64,000 nt of DNA from Sabethes cyaneus (lineage: Eukaryota > Arthropoda > Insecta > Diptera > Culicidae), in assembly GCF_943734655.1 (NCBI RefSeq), contig NC_071354.1:56585544-56649543 (forward strand), given 5' to 3'. Positions within the stretch are counted from its first letter, which is position 1; the number at the start of each line of letters is the position of its first letter. The notes beneath the pieces were generated by a model. It saw nothing but the letters and a program-made list of their open reading frames with translations. It did not search any database and was not told the origin of the DNA. Of this stretch, positions 11,611 through 23,575 are shown piece after piece. The position numbers and the translations under genes were made by a program.

Positions 11611-11919
11611 CTGCTTGTTGATGGACTGTTAGATATTCTTCCGTTCATAAACTTATGTGGACACTGTCTTGATTTAGTAAGACAATGTGGAATTAGTTGA
11701 AGCTGCCTACGCCACATGAGGAACACACTTTGCAAATTGATAAAACAGTTCTTCAAGTCAAAGACTACAGTCAATCTCAACTTAACGTAATATGGACTGT
11801 CTTTGGAAAGCACGTGAAGTCATTGAAAGCAAGCTCTAGAATACAGTGTTGGGGTGTACCGTAGAACAACTTGAATAGTTTATCTTTGGGTCTGTATAAT
11901 TTCATATCGAAAATAATAA
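11611..11919. other. No feature recognised
   Basis: About 300 bp between the RTE copy and the foldback element with no repeat or coding signal visible. Confidence 0.4.
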
Positions 11920-12124
11920 TACATTGTATTGCGGATTTTCGGCTTTTCAGTCAGCATTATATTGAAAATGGCTTTTTTATACTGCATGACGTTTCGGCCT
12001 TCGGTTTTGGCCTTTTTTTTTCAAAGGTAATATGGTAATAATCCGAAACGTCAGGCAGTATAAAAAAAGCCGTTTTCAATATAAAACTGACTGAAAAGCC
12101 GAAAATCCGCAATACAATATATGT
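11920..12124. mobile_element. Foldback element 1 with CGAAACGTC motif
   Basis: Two roughly 75-80 bp inverted arms (about 11920-11998 and 12042-12124). Outer ends read ATTGTATTGCGGATTTTCGG; the arms continue through CTTTTCAGTCAG, a GCTTTTTTATACTGC block and GACGTTTCGG. Arms diverge by small indels. The centre contains GGCCTTCGG / GGCC and a T-run. The outer block TTTTCGGCTTTTCAGTC parallels TTTTCCGGCTTTGCAGTC of foldback 2, so the two look like one family. Confidence 0.8.
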
Positions 12125-12172
12125 ACTTCAGTCGATCTTAACAGCAATAATCTTATATATAAAAATGGATTT

Positions 12173-12193
12173 CTGTCTGTCTGTCTGTCTGTC
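12173..12193 (+). repeat. (CTGT)n microsatellite
   Basis: Five tandem CTGT units at the 5' end of the Helentron-like element. Confidence 0.9.
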
Positions 12194-12279
12194 GGGATGT
12201 TCCTTATAGAATCAAAAACTACTGAACCAATCGGCGTGAAAATTTGCAAGTGGAGGTTTTTAGGGCCAGGAAAGGTTTT

Positions 12280-12860
12280 ATTGACGGTAAGAGACCCCTC
12301 ACCCCACTAAGAGGGGTGGCTCCCATACAAATGAAACACAAATTTCTGCATAACTCGAGAACTAATCAAGCAAATAGAACAAAATTTAGCATGTGGGTGT
12401 TTTTGGTGACAAGAATTTATTCTATGGTAAATTGGGTTCCCACCCCTCTTTAGAAGGGGAATTATGACTCCTCTCCCCTTTAAGCGGGGGGGCTCCATAC
12501 AAATGAAATACAAATTTTCTAATAACTCGAGAACTAATCAAGCAAATGCAGCCAAATTTGGCATGGGGGGCTTTTAGGGGGCAGAAACTTTTTCTATGAT
12601 GAATTGAGACCCCTCCCCTGTTTAGGAGGGGGCTCCCATACAAATGAAATTTAAATTTCCTTATAACTTAAAAACTAATCAAGCAAAGGGAACCAAATTT
12701 GGCATGTGGGAGATTTTTTAGTTTTGAATTTATTTCATGATAGTTAGAGACCTCTCACCCTTGTGGTAGGGGGATATGGACTCTCACACAAATAAAACAG
12801 AAATTTTTGCGAAACTCAAAAACTAATCGAACTCGAGAAATTCGAGACTCTTCAATAAAA
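12280..12860 (+). repeat. Four ~140-170 bp tandem units
   Basis: Each unit contains a CCCCTC/GAGGGG-type hairpin, CCATACAAATGAAA, an A/T-rich stretch, and ACTAATCAAGCAAA (starts near 12361, 12533 and 12674; a decayed ACTAATCGAAC near 12822). Spacings are about 172, 141 and 148 bp. The last unit is the most diverged. Confidence 0.85.
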
Positions 12861-13279
12861 CATTAGTCAATAACAAGACCACAAAAACTATCTATAGTAA
12901 CACCAGATCATTCAGGACGAGAGGGCCACGAGTGTTGCCGGTGACCCGCCGTCGGAAGCGCCGACCACTGGGGGGAGGCAACTCCCCGCAGAAATCACTA
13001 CTGTCTAGATTTATTTGTTTTCCTAGGTCTATCTGGGTTTCCTGGAACGAGCCACAGCGAGTAAGGAGAGGATCGGGAAATGGTACTTTCCACAAAAAAG
13101 TTTTCCGTGAAATGGTACATTCCACTTAAGGTTTTTCGCAAAATGATACTCGGCGAAATGTTGTACAATCATGGCGAATATTACTATCCGCTTTCTGGCT
13201 ATGCAATGAGGGGACCGGGGAATTGTTTTCTACTTTACTGTGAGGAAAAATTGCAAATCTGTATATTAAACTGCCCATT

Positions 13280-13577
13280 CCTGGTAACTAATAAGCATTA
13301 ACATAAGCAGCAAATCAGCGTATCTGGCATTTTATACTGCACGTTATTGTATGTTAGCCTTTTGACTGCATAGGTGTTGTAATTTGCATCCAAAATTGTA
13401 TTCAAATTCTTCGTGTCGGTAATTAGCTGTAAATTAGCATTGTCAGCACTATAAGAAGGTTATCAGTAAAGTAGCTGTATATTTTGCCAAAATAGCATTT
13501 AAGTAGTATTTAAGGCGACTTAAATGCTTATTGGCCTACATTTGAATAGCATAGGTGATGCTTATTGGTTACCTGGG
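13280..13577. mobile_element. MITE with CCYGGTAAC termini, nested
   Basis: The left end CCTGGTAACTAATAAGCAT (13280) mirrors the right end ATGCTTATTGGTTACCTGGG (to 13577). About 298 bp, AT-rich, with repeated TTAGCAT/GCATT tracts inside and no coding capacity. It sits within the Helentron-like element, so it inserted later. Its ends are related to the CCCARGTAAC-type MITEs listed elsewhere. Confidence 0.65.
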
Positions 13578-13737
13578 ATGCTTTCATAGTTACGTAACAG
13601 CCAAAATGAATCATCTAAGGTTGAACTCCTCAGAAACTTGCAAAACTCGAGATTGTGACAAAGATCATCCGAGATTCATGATTTATGTATAACACTGGTT
13701 AATTTGTGGCAATAAGAAGTTTGTCGGGTCAGCTAGT

Positions 13738-16700
13738 AATACAAATAAATAAATATCTCTGATCGCTTGTAGTTACTCAGTCGATGATAGAAATCTAGAC
13801 ATACATCGCCAAGAAATGCCAACCATTGACGTCTAATCTGCTGTCACTGGAACGCACGCTTGCACACGTGTCGGAAGCCTCCGACCATTAGTTCCTGATT
13901 CTATATCAGATCGTTAGAGGTGGCACTATAATCACTCAATGGTGGTATTACTGAGATCCGTCAATCAGTCTTCATTCTCGGGGTGGAGGTGTACTATTTG
14001 GCGGTAAAAATCACCTAAAATTTTACGTTTTATAACACTTTCTACGGAATCATGAAAGATTTTGCCCTGTACGGAAAACGAAGATTCAACCCATCTAACA
14101 AGGAAACATGATAATAGTTCGATAATGGTCAAGGACCATTATCAAGCTAGTCAAGCTTTGTGCAGATCATAATTACGTCTTCGACACATTATCGTGCACC
14201 ATGCGTCTCCATTGATCTACATTTCCACACAAATGTCAAGTTATGTTTTCTCAAGCAGTTTCCTCAGGGATTCTCGAGGATTCAGTGTAATGCTAAACAA
14301 AATCAAAATTTAATCAATCAACTGTGGCACGCGCGGTGCGGCATATTGTACCGTCATGTTGAAACAACTGCTCCTTCACATTGAAGACACTCAATTGTGG
14401 TATGAAGAAGTCGGTGATCATCACGTCTGTCCCTGTAACGGTCACCACTGACTGTTATCAGGGGGACTGTTCGTTTTGAAGAAAAATGAACGGTTAGAGT
14501 GCACCAAACAGTGACCTTTTTCGAACCCCAGGTGTTATCGTGTAGAGTAAAATTGGTGTGCAAGGTTGCTTGAATTAATTGCTCTGATGAACGATTAGTT
14601 TGACCGTAAAATGGACTAAAATTGCGATAAGTCCCTAGAACTGAATAATGTTTCTAGTAAAAACAATCTACATATTTTGCAAGCGTTTTTCAGATCTCAC
14701 GCATTAACGTATCGTGAAGAAACCAGTTATTGTTTTTTCTTGTCATGATGCAGTCAACTCGAATAGAATCCAAATGTATGGAACACTCAAATGCGCGAAT
14801 GGAAAGTATAAAAGCCGGCATTATTCAATTACTGCCTAAAACCAGGACACATTTAATGCACTTCATATAGTGATAAAAGAACAATAGATACCAACGTTAC
14901 TGGAATCAGTTCCGCTTTGGCATTATGAATATATTGAACCATCAGTTTAGTTGATTCAATTTCCAGTCAGCGATAATAATAAGCTACGCATTTCAATCGT
15001 TGATGAAATTGTGTATTTAATAACATTACACAATAGTGCTATCTGCTATGTATGACATCGGTAAATGATGAAATGCGGTTTAGTCCAATTAAATTTATCG
15101 ACACTCTTTGTTTTCCACAATCACCTATCGAGTTAGTAGCAGATTAAATGAATCCTTCCCACTGTTTGAAATTACGATATATACCCAACAATGGATGCGG
15201 GAATTTATTAGTTAAATAAAATATTTCGAAGCTGAAATGATAGGTATTCAATACCGCAAAACATAATTTTCGTGATCAATCAATTATGTTTGGAGTTTTT
15301 CAAAATTTCAGACTAACAACTGTGTGGTTCATACAAGTAAATATTTGACTATAGTTTTCGGATAGCGCAAGATTCGACGAACTGCCGATGAAAATTAACT
15401 AAACACAGGCAAGCATTGGCCAGATGAAGCTGGCAGGACAAATATCTCCATAAAAACGCGCACACCACGCGAGCGAAAACAAAGAGAACCAACGTCATTA
15501 CAGTGCTAATCTTTCAACAAGCGTGATAAATGATCCAGTTGGCTTTAAATAATTTATTAAACACCATAAAATGTCCACTACTGTACCGCATTCCCCCATA
15601 CAAAGTGGTGGCGTTCTGTTCTGCTGGGAATGTTTCCCGATGCGCCTTGTCGGCGGCAATAAATTGTTCCACAGCAACAGCTGCAGCAGCACCAGCAGCA
15701 GCAGCGGCGACTCACAATTAAAGTCCGCTCGTCAGTTCAGTTTATTTTCAACGTTTTTTTGTTCGGCCAATTTTTACATGGACCCAGAGCCACGATTACT
15801 TCCGCCCAACCCATTCGCTCGGTCGAGCAACTGTCATAAATTTTATTGACATCGCCGCCGAAAATTGTCGATTTTCTCGCACCACAAACAAACTCATGAA
15901 TCTTCTTCCCTCGGGGTTGGACAATTCGCTCAATCAAGGAGTCGCTCCATTCCGCGACTGAAAAGGGTCGGGATCAATTGTTGTAATGTCAAAGTGTTCG
16001 TACACCGAAAACAGCACGATATCCATCCCATCGCATCGGGGTTCTGCGAAAAGCAGAGCCTACCGACGGATCGTAAAGATGGGCAAAATAGTAGATTAAT
16101 AAATTTTACTGTTATTTGAGGAAATAAAGTTCTACTTTAATTCTTCGAACTCTTGGCTATTACCGAGCGGGGTTGTTTTGCAACTAGAGCATAACGTTGC
16201 TGCGGCCGAGCTGCCATCGTCAGGCAGGCCGTAGGTAGGTACGACTTTAACTGCCGCAGGAAGTTGGCTGGCTGAAACCGGCTGAAGTGGCGCGTCCTAA
16301 GGAGGTCATCATTCGTTCACTCTGGGTATGTAGGTGAGAGCTGGCGTGCGCGTGTGTGTGTCTGTATGCGCCGTATTTGATCGATCAAATGCCTTCGCGA
16401 AGGAAAAACTTTCTTAATCACGGAAAAAACGAGTGGAGAAGAAAAAAAGCGACGCTGAAAGAAGATATCGACCAAACGACGAAGGACCACCGCCGCCGTG
16501 CCGCCACCATTGACTGCCGTCGTCGTCGATTGTGAATAAATCCTTTAAAGGTGAAGCTGAACTCTTGCTTGAAAGTAAACGGTGGTTTTCGTGGTGGAGG
16601 GAAAGTTGTAATACCGTTAAGATGGCTGATAGGAAACTGCACCATCAACGGTAGTTTCGGTTTCGAAAAGAACACGGCATGGCAATTGGGTCATTAATAA

Positions 16701-17041
16701 CTATTTCGGTGGATGATTTGTTGTTTCGCTGTAAATTTTGAAGGTGTAATTTATTTTATGCGCAGTTTTAAATGATTACTTTTTGTAAATATCATTGTAG
16801 TCCTCAATTACAATTTGAAACCACAAACTGGATGTTGGCCAACAAAGACACTTTTGGTAAAATATCACTGCTTCATCGCATCCAAGAGGATAAGTTTCCT
16901 TTCTCGCTAGCTTGTAAACAATTTTGCAAGCCAAACTCATCCCGTTCGGGACGTATTTCCCGCATTTACGACCGCTCATTTGTTCCTATTTTGCGACCCA
17001 TCAACGCGACGGCAATGACGAACGACGACGAGGCCGACAGC

Positions 17042-17072
<31 letters not shown>

Positions 17073-18280
17073 CACCACACATAAATGCATCAAACAATCA
17101 TCGGTTTGGCTGTGGATGGACCCGAACAGCCGTCAAACAAACCGGGAATGAAATAATCGGGTGGAACCCAAAGGGATTCGCCGTCGTATAACAGCAACCA
17201 CGACAAAACATCCGGAGAGCCGCGCGGCAGTAAAAACGGCAATCCCTCGACGACAACAGCAGCAGCGCAGTGCTCGGTAAAGAACGCCACGACATCGTTA
17301 CCAGCCATCCGTAGAGGTTATAAGAGTTTTACAACGTCTAATTTTATGATTCTCGCCAGTCTTTTTTTTTTTTTGCTTGCCTCGTATGTGTCCGCTCGTT
17401 GAGCCATCCTTCCCAATGATGCGGGATCCGTCGTTGAAGATCTGCTAAATTTCGCTACGTTTGACACCTTCTAAGCCGAAAAAGCTCATATAAAGAAACG
17501 CGGCATTGTTCTTGAGAAACATCAGAACAGAACGGTCGTTTTGCCTTTTTCAATCTACATTGGATTCTTGTGGTCTGTTCCCTCCCCGTTCACGTAGATC
17601 CCGTGAGCCGTTTGATGTCGAGACTTATCAATAAAATATACGCGACACAATCCATTTTGGATGAAGCTGTAAACCGAATCGCTTCCGTTCCCTGGCTCTT
17701 TTGTTTGGAACAATATTTCAGTGGGAGATAATAAAAACGAAACAAAAAAAAAGGTCAAATGAAAAGTGGCCGTTTATTTACCCAAGGGGTTACCTTTTTT
17801 CCCGAGGATGTGTTCATGTTCCGGTAATTGAGTGGATGAATACTTCAGCAAGGTGCTTCGCAATTGGATTTGGCCCGATAAACTCGGATAGCCACTGCTG
17901 CAGTAGACTGTGTGTGGTAGAATCTCCAAATTAGTTTATGCGAATAGATAACCTCCGTGATCACCGCTTTTTGTGTAAACAAAGAAAAATGGTCAACTGT
18001 GCTGTTTTTGTAAGCTTTCCTCGAAGTCCGACGGGGAATTTAAACTAAGTTCGTGTGTTGCCTTCTATCTGTTCTACTCTAAAAGTGAGAGTCGAGGGTG
18101 AGTTTTGCATTTTGTTTGCGAAAAGGATATCACACACAGATACGTACCGATTGCTGTGCGGTTTTCACTTGTGAATTTGATTCGGAAAGTATCCCTTTGG
18201 TCTATTGGATCACAAAGGATTTTTTATTATTAAAATTAAAAAGAATGTGGAGTGTGAATACAGTGGTACCGTTAATGAAC
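13738..18280. other. No gene recognised; triplet-repeat patches
   Basis: 13.7-15.5 kb is AT-rich with nothing assignable. 15.5-17.4 kb is more GC-balanced and holds CAG-type triplets (about 15681-15711), a (CAA)n run (about 17038-17072) and a GCCGCC/GTCGTC patch (16485-16535). Open frames over these runs encode poly-Q/N/A stretches in several frames at once and lack domains, so I do not call genes. Such triplet runs are common in insect regulatory and intronic DNA. Confidence 0.4.
17038..17072 (+). repeat. (CAA)n microsatellite
   Basis: About ten tandem AAC/CAA units. Confidence 0.9.
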
Positions 18281-18299
18281 TGTTAATATGACCTTTGAG

Positions 18300-18720
18300 G
18301 AAATAATTTTGGATTTTTGAGATATCTTATAAAGGGGGTCACATAAACTTGACGTATTTTTTTAAATTGTGCAGCTAAAAAACCTGTTATCAAAATCAAA
18401 ACTTGTTCAGTTATCAAAATGGCTTCCAAACAAGAGTAGAGAGGCATCAAATTTTTTCTCACGCAATGCGAAAATCCGAACTAATCGCATGTCGTCCTAG
18501 CGAAATCGTTAAAAGTGGCCAAACTAACTGTCCCCAACGTAATAAAAGTGTTCGGGAAAGGTTTGCCAATAGCCAAGAAACCTGGAGCGGGGGCAAATCG
18601 AAAGCCGAATCTGCGTTGCCAGACAAGCTGAAGGAAAATCCATTTTTATCTCCGAAGAGAGGGTTAGATTTTCGTTCTAATACTAAGAAAGAAGCGAAAT
18701 ATAGTCAAATTTTAGTTTAA
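18300..18720 (+). pseudogene. Tc1/mariner transposase N-terminal remnant
   Basis: A plausible start ATG at 18419 reads 'MASKQE' then a stop. Continuing through frame changes gives 'KFFLTQC' and then 'KVAKLTVPNVIKVFGKGLP' with 'KKPGAGANRKP'. This pattern (helix-turn-helix ending in a basic linker rich in K/R-P-G) is the N-terminal DNA-binding half of mariner-type transposases. The catalytic DDE part is not recognisable downstream. The sequence GGGGGTCACATAAACTTGACG at about 18334-18354 may be terminal or 5' untranslated DNA of the element. Several stops and shifts: a fossil. Confidence 0.5.
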
Positions 18721-20160
18721 ATGAAAGTTCAACCGACATTTGCGCTTCATTTAAAGGATTATTGGTTTTGCTGAAAAGTACTTCTATTTACATGAAAAAA
18801 CTTCGCCTTATTTCAAATAAACGTATTATTACTATTCGTCGCATTTGTTTTGAAGATGTTGTTTCTGTATTTGATATTGATATTGTTTCATCTGCCCCTG
18901 CGTCTTTCATTTTCAATTTTTCCTCGTCTTGTTGGTTTCTTCGTCTTTTGTCTTTAATTACAGTATTGTTCCGATTACTATATATCAGCCCCTCCGTGAA
19001 TTTTAGGCTGATAAATTGGAAAACTGATATGACCGAATTTTTTTTTATTTTGCTTAAAGTATGCCCAGTTCACTAATGAATTATGCTCTTTGTTTGCATT
19101 ATTAGGGTGGGCTATATTTCTACATATTAGGGTGATTAAAAAAAAAGCTTTAAATGCGTACCAAAAATACGATGTCTTTACAAAAGTTGTAGAACATACG
19201 AAAATAAGTAAATTTGTTGAATATAGTAACTATCTATCTCTTAAGGTTGTCGAAAAATAATGATTTGCATGGAAAAAGCGCTTAAAAAGCACTTTTTAAA
19301 ATAACTAACTATTCAGGGTACAATCAAATACAGATAACTGATACTTGCTTCAACAAGTTTTTTATTGTACTGTTATGTGTGAGATAGTTGATCTGCCACC
19401 AATTACCACCTTGGGAAATATTAGAGCTCAAAGAAATAAATACTATTTTTCACCGAAAAAGCTTAATATCTCGGAGAATCTAGAAAATAACGTATAATGA
19501 TGTCCGACTAAAACGTGGATTTTAGAAAGACAAATAACTTTCTAGAACACTATAAACACGTAAAAATTGACCAGAATAAGTTAGAGACAAAAAAAACTGT
19601 TTTTAGGGGTTTGTCCACAAATAATGCTTCATAGCTAATATATATGAAGAGATACAGCTATGATGTCTTTGACAAAGTTGTTTGTATTGACATTTATTAC
19701 ATCTTTGCTGAACACGTCAAACCTGTATCTTGAATATGTGAGAAAATAAATTTCGTATTTCATTTTTAAGTGGGTTAATCACATAATGGTTCTTGTCAAA
19801 TGAAGGTTTTTTTATACCAAGAAATATTGCTAAACACACCATATGTGAAAAATCTTTCGTTTCGGCGTAATCTCACGCGATTACGTATTTCGCTGTTTGG
19901 ACCACTGTGCAGCCTGGCCCACAACGGGTTCAAACGGCTGAAACACTCATTTGGTTGTTCATATGACCTCAAAGCAATGCACCCGTCGGTTAAACCACTC
20001 CATAATAAACTAAACTAAACCTCAAAGGAATCATTAAATAACTTAAAAGGAACCAACAAAAAATGTATTTTTGGGGCTCGGAAAAAGTTGATATTTTCGG
20101 CATTAGATATAATTGGGTGTAGATATTATCGGGGGCTGATATAATCGGAACCATACTGTA
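18721..20160. other. AT-rich, unassigned repeat-like DNA
   Basis: No coding frame. The phrase 'GATGTCTTT.ACAAAGTTG' occurs twice (about 19171-19190 and 19661-19681) about 490 bp apart, and 'TTAGGGTG' occurs at 19103 and 19128. This suggests an old, diverged repeat that I cannot name. Confidence 0.35.
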
Positions 20161-21385
20161 TTCGTGTTTTTTTGTTATGTGTTTTCTGTCGCCTTTTGCT
20201 GTTGTCTTCTTTTCATGTTTGTTGTCTTTTTGACGTCCCAAGTAACAATTTGAGTTCCATAATACTCTAATGATGGTTTTTATGAATGAAATTGGCAATA
20301 AAAACCGCAATAAGAGAATAATAAACTCCTATTGTTACCTGGGGTTTGTTAGTCGATTTTTGTTATCTTCAACATCTTTTTTTTTGGCTCCTTTACATCG
20401 TCTTTTCTCCTCAGCACTTTTTGATATCTCTTGATATCTGTTGCCGTCCTTCTATCGTTTCTTTATTACATTTTCTGCGTCTATTTATGGTCTTTCCGTT
20501 GTTTTTCAATGTATTTTTTGACATTTTATGTCACTTGTTCATCATTTTTTTGTCTACTGATCATCACTTTTCGCTATCTTTTTTGCTCCGTCTTCTTCGT
20601 CCTCTAGCTGTTTTATTGTCGTTCTTTTGTCGTCCTTATGTCATTTTATTGCTGTCTTTTCAACGGCTTTTCGCTGTCTATTGTCATTTTTATTAACTTT
20701 TTGTTATCTGCTCTTCTTTGCCTTTTTAGTTTCACTTCGTAGTATTTTTGTTGTCTTTTCATGGTCTTTTTGCCATCCTTTCACTGTTTGAACTCTGTTT
20801 TTGGCATTTTTTGTTCCCCTTTTCGCTGGTTTTCTGCCGTTTCTGTCTTTTTCATATTGTTTTGACGTCTTATTTATTACTGTTTTGGTTTTTTCGACAT
20901 CATTTAGTCGCCATCTAGACGACTTTTTTTTCGTTTTTTTGTCATCTTGTCATTGTTCTTTGTTGTCGCCGTTTCGCCTTTTTTTAATATCTCATCTCAG
21001 TATCATTTTTTACCATTTTTTGTCCTCCTGTTTGTTGTCAAAACAAGAATGTTACCTCTTTACTGCTTTTTCGCCATCTTTCTATCGTATGATCATCATC
21101 TTTTTATCGTCTGGTCTTGCATGTTTCGTTACCTTTTCGACGCTTTAAAAAAATATTTTATCCGGTTTCTGTCGCGGCTTTTGTTTGCTTGTCGCTGTTT
21201 TGGCGTTATTTCTTCGTCTTTTCATCAAATTTTCATGTTATCTCCTTCGTTGTTTTGACGTCTCTTACGTCGTCTTTTTGTCAACTTTGCATCGTATTTT
21301 CCCTTTACTATTTATTTGTCACTTTTTCTTTGTCTTTTTGTATATTCTGTTCATCTTTTCAACGGTTTCTTTTTAGTGTATTCTG
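20160..21385 (+). repeat. Pyrimidine-rich diverged array 1
   Basis: More than 1 kb of + strand sequence made almost entirely of TTTTGTCRTC / TTTTCGTCG-like words with very few purine runs. It contains TTGTTGTCAAAACAAGAATGT (21033-21053), a motif with counterparts in arrays 3 and 4. The right end reads CTGAAGGCCTAAAT...CGCGTAAAAAGAG (21385-21430), matching the right end of array 4. The open frames inside are low-complexity Phe/Ser/Leu/Val strings. A MITE interrupts it at 20237-20344. Confidence 0.75.
20237..20344. mobile_element. MITE with CCCAAGTAACAAT termini, 108 bp
   Basis: CCCAAGTAACAAT at the left is mirrored by ATTGTTACCTGGGG at the right. The interior has a GGTTTTTAT..ATAAAAACC palindrome. 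Pyrimidine-rich array sequence lies on both sides, so it inserted into array 1. Confidence 0.75.
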
Positions 21386-21931
21386 AAGGCCTAAATGTTC
21401 AAAAGTTTTTAATTATCGCGTAAAAAGAGTAAAGCTAATTAATGCAAATAGAGTAAGGAATCGCTGTATTGTCAGTGTCTGTGATGTCGCAAAGAAGCAG
21501 CAAATATCTTCTCTAATCGTGCATCGAGTTAAAAAACGAGTCTGGTTGTCGTCTTTTAGTGACAGCCAAGACAGCCAAAACACGATCTCGAAAGTTGTTT
21601 ATAACGACGCTGTTGTTTACGGGGCTGACGAAGTTGGATTGCGTGGAGAAACACGACGAAACCTACGTCAAGGTAGACTTGAGACATCTTTTATACGGCA
21701 TTATTTAACCGGGTAAGGCAGGGTAGCAGACATTTTCAAGCATATGAAACTGTCGTCGTTCGTTAACAAATGTCTGGTTTGGCAGGCTATCAGTACTTGA
21801 GGCTTGAAAACTAATATTTTCCTTGACATCGGGGAAATTTACGTGTCTGAAAAACGTTTACTGACTTTTCTGAGGCAACACTTCCGTGCTGTTTTGGCTG
21901 GATTTGACATCCTGTCACAAAGCAACACCCC
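21386..21931. other. No gene recognised
   Basis: Contains the right boundary sequence of array 1 (to about 21430), then unassigned DNA. Confidence 0.4.
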
Positions 21932-22037
21932 AAGCAGCACACTTTTCGCACTTATGGTTGCAGAAACTTATTTAGGACTGAAATCAGTCATAAATCGGTT
22001 GCCACAACTGGTTTGTAACAACTGTGTTAGTAGGGAA
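21932..22037. mobile_element. MITE with CCCAAGCAGCACAC terminus, 106 bp
   Basis: The left end CCCAAGCAGCACAC and right end TGTGTTAGTAGGG are imperfect inverted repeats. The interior contains ATCGGTTGCCACAAC and GGTTTGTAACAA. The same words occur, reverse-complemented, in the MITE at 28833-28935, so the two are copies of one family in opposite orientation. Confidence 0.7.
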
Positions 22038-22379
22038 AGGTCATGTAGTGGTATGCCGCTAACAAAGCGCAGGTGGTGCGCAAGAAAAAACTCCTCCAAA
22101 CACGCCTGCGCCCCGTCCAATCTGTATATATTAAGCCATCATAACCTAAAACCTGAAGAAGATACAACAAACTATTGAAAGCGAGAAGTAATTTAGGGTA
22201 AACTGGCGTTCTTCGGCAAACAAAATAAATGAAAAGCCCAGCAATTTGAATTCAGCAAACTACTAAAATCCGAACCGCACTTCCGGAACCATTCAGTAGG
22301 AGAGATAAACACGGAGATCAGCAGGAACAGATTAAGAATTGAGAGTGATGGCCTAGTTGTTGAGCCACCAACGTAGAAG

Positions 22380-23575
22380 AAGGTTAACAAGACAATAATC
22401 AGTGAGCTGAAAAACGGTAAGGCTGCTGGGAAGGACGGTATCCTGGTTGAACATCTTAAGGGGATATAAACGACAAATTTTTTTGTAGAATTCATTTTTT
22501 TTTATTTCAGATTTTGATTCTGCAGTCTTTTCCGCTTATTTTGATATTAATTTTGTAATGATCCGACCACGGGAAGTGGCCGAAAAACGATCGTACACAT
22601 AAGCATTCCAAGTGCGGCGTGGAACAACCTCGACGGAACAGAACGCCGCTCCTGGAAAACCACGATTTTCAAACTTTATGTACCTTTTTCTCAGAAACTA
22701 CACAACGACCGTTCGAAGCAATCCACCGCAATTTTGTCAGAATCTGGGAGGAAGAACAAGTGCCGGAGAAGAGGTTGGATAGCCTCATTTGCTCTTGTTT
22801 TAAAAAAGGACATCGACTCGAGCGTTAAATTATCGAAGGATTATATTGTTCAATTCTGCCTATAAGGTGCTCTCCCGTACTCTGTTCTGTAGACTGAAGC
22901 CATTAGTGGAGTCCTTCGTCGGCGAGTACCAAGCTGGTTTTTGTGTGAGTCGCTCTACTATGGATCAGAACGATACCCTGCGTTAGTTACTAGCCTAGTT
23001 GCGGGAGTAAAACTTGCAGTTTCATTATCTCTTTGTGGACTTTAAGGCGGCATACGATTCTGTTAAACCAAATGAATTGTGGCAGATAATGTTAGAACTA
23101 TCCCGATGAAACTAGTAACGCCGATTCGTGTGACGCTTGATCGGTCAAAATCTTGCATCAGAATAGCGGGTGAGACATCGGCAGCCTTCGTGCCGTTGGA
23201 TGGACTAAAGTAAGGGGATGCACTCTCTAATCTACTATTCAACATTGCATTGGAAGGTACAATACGAAGGGCAAACGTGGAAAGAAACGTGATTATCATT
23301 ACGAAATCGCACATACTTCTAGGGTTTGTAGATGATGTTGATATCATCAGAATCACCGGAGAGCAGTGTAAGAAGTCTTTAGGAAGCAGCGAGTCTGGGT
23401 CTTACCATTAACACCACCAAAGCAAAGTACATGGTTGGGGTTGCTGACAGAGAACGTGGGAGTCCAAATGGTGTTCGTGCCGAGGTGAAACTGGATGGGG
23501 AACGATATGAAGTAGTAAAGAAATTCATATGTCTCGGTACGCTCGTGATATATGTCATGTATTTGGTTAAAAATT
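22380..23575 (+). mobile_element. RTE-type retrotransposon with internal insertion (defective)
   Basis: Starts with 'IISELKNGKAAGKDGI' (about 22395-22442), the entry to the RT fingers. It is then split by about 250 bp of unrelated AT-rich DNA (about 22466-22715) before resuming at 'NFVRIWEEEQVPEKRLDSLI' and 'FKKGHRLE'. Further on are a VGEYQAGF-type stretch, 'FVDFKAAYDSVKPNELWQIM' (motif A, about 23034-23092), a GLRQGD-like position broken near 23210, 'FNIALEG' near 23240, a 'VDDVDII'-type catalytic region (about 23328-23346), 'TKAKYMV', and 'FICLGTLV' near 23525. Order and motifs fit the RTE clade. Many stops and shifts; fossil. Confidence 0.75.

Larger units (their letters stand above)
12152..13737 (+). 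mobile_element. Helentron/Helitron-like non-autonomous element (mosquito-type)
   Basis: The left end is TATATATAAAAATGG followed by (CTGT)n, then a conserved lead ('GTTCCTTATAGAATC'), four long tandem units, a central unique part with a repeated AAATGGTAC.TTCCAC motif (13078-13128), and a right end reading GTTTGTCGGGTCAGCTAGT. Termini ending in CTAG without inverted repeats or a clear target duplication, together with a microsatellite near the 5' end, fit non-autonomous Helitron relatives. The assignment is from recalled structure and was not verified by alignment. Another MITE is nested inside it (13280-13577). No Rep/helicase coding is present. Confidence 0.5.

Noticed and set aside
12173..12860. 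CRISPR-like array in the Helentron-like element
   Set aside because: Units of 140-170 bp with diverged copies and a eukaryotic context; no 25-35 bp repeats with unique spacers and no cas genes.
15571..15849. Ser/Gln-rich frame over CAG triplets as a transcription-factor exon
   Set aside because: The triplet run is short and reads through in more than one frame; flanking sequence shows no domain.
18762..19076. 104-residue frame as a gene
   Set aside because: AT-rich, starts at a non-ATG codon, no domain and no support from surroundings.
20346..21386. Overlapping 90-120 residue hydrophobic frames resembling membrane proteins
   Set aside because: The pyrimidine-rich DNA encodes Phe/Leu/Ser/Val in every frame. 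The same happens in the other three arrays; no conserved motif or consistent start.
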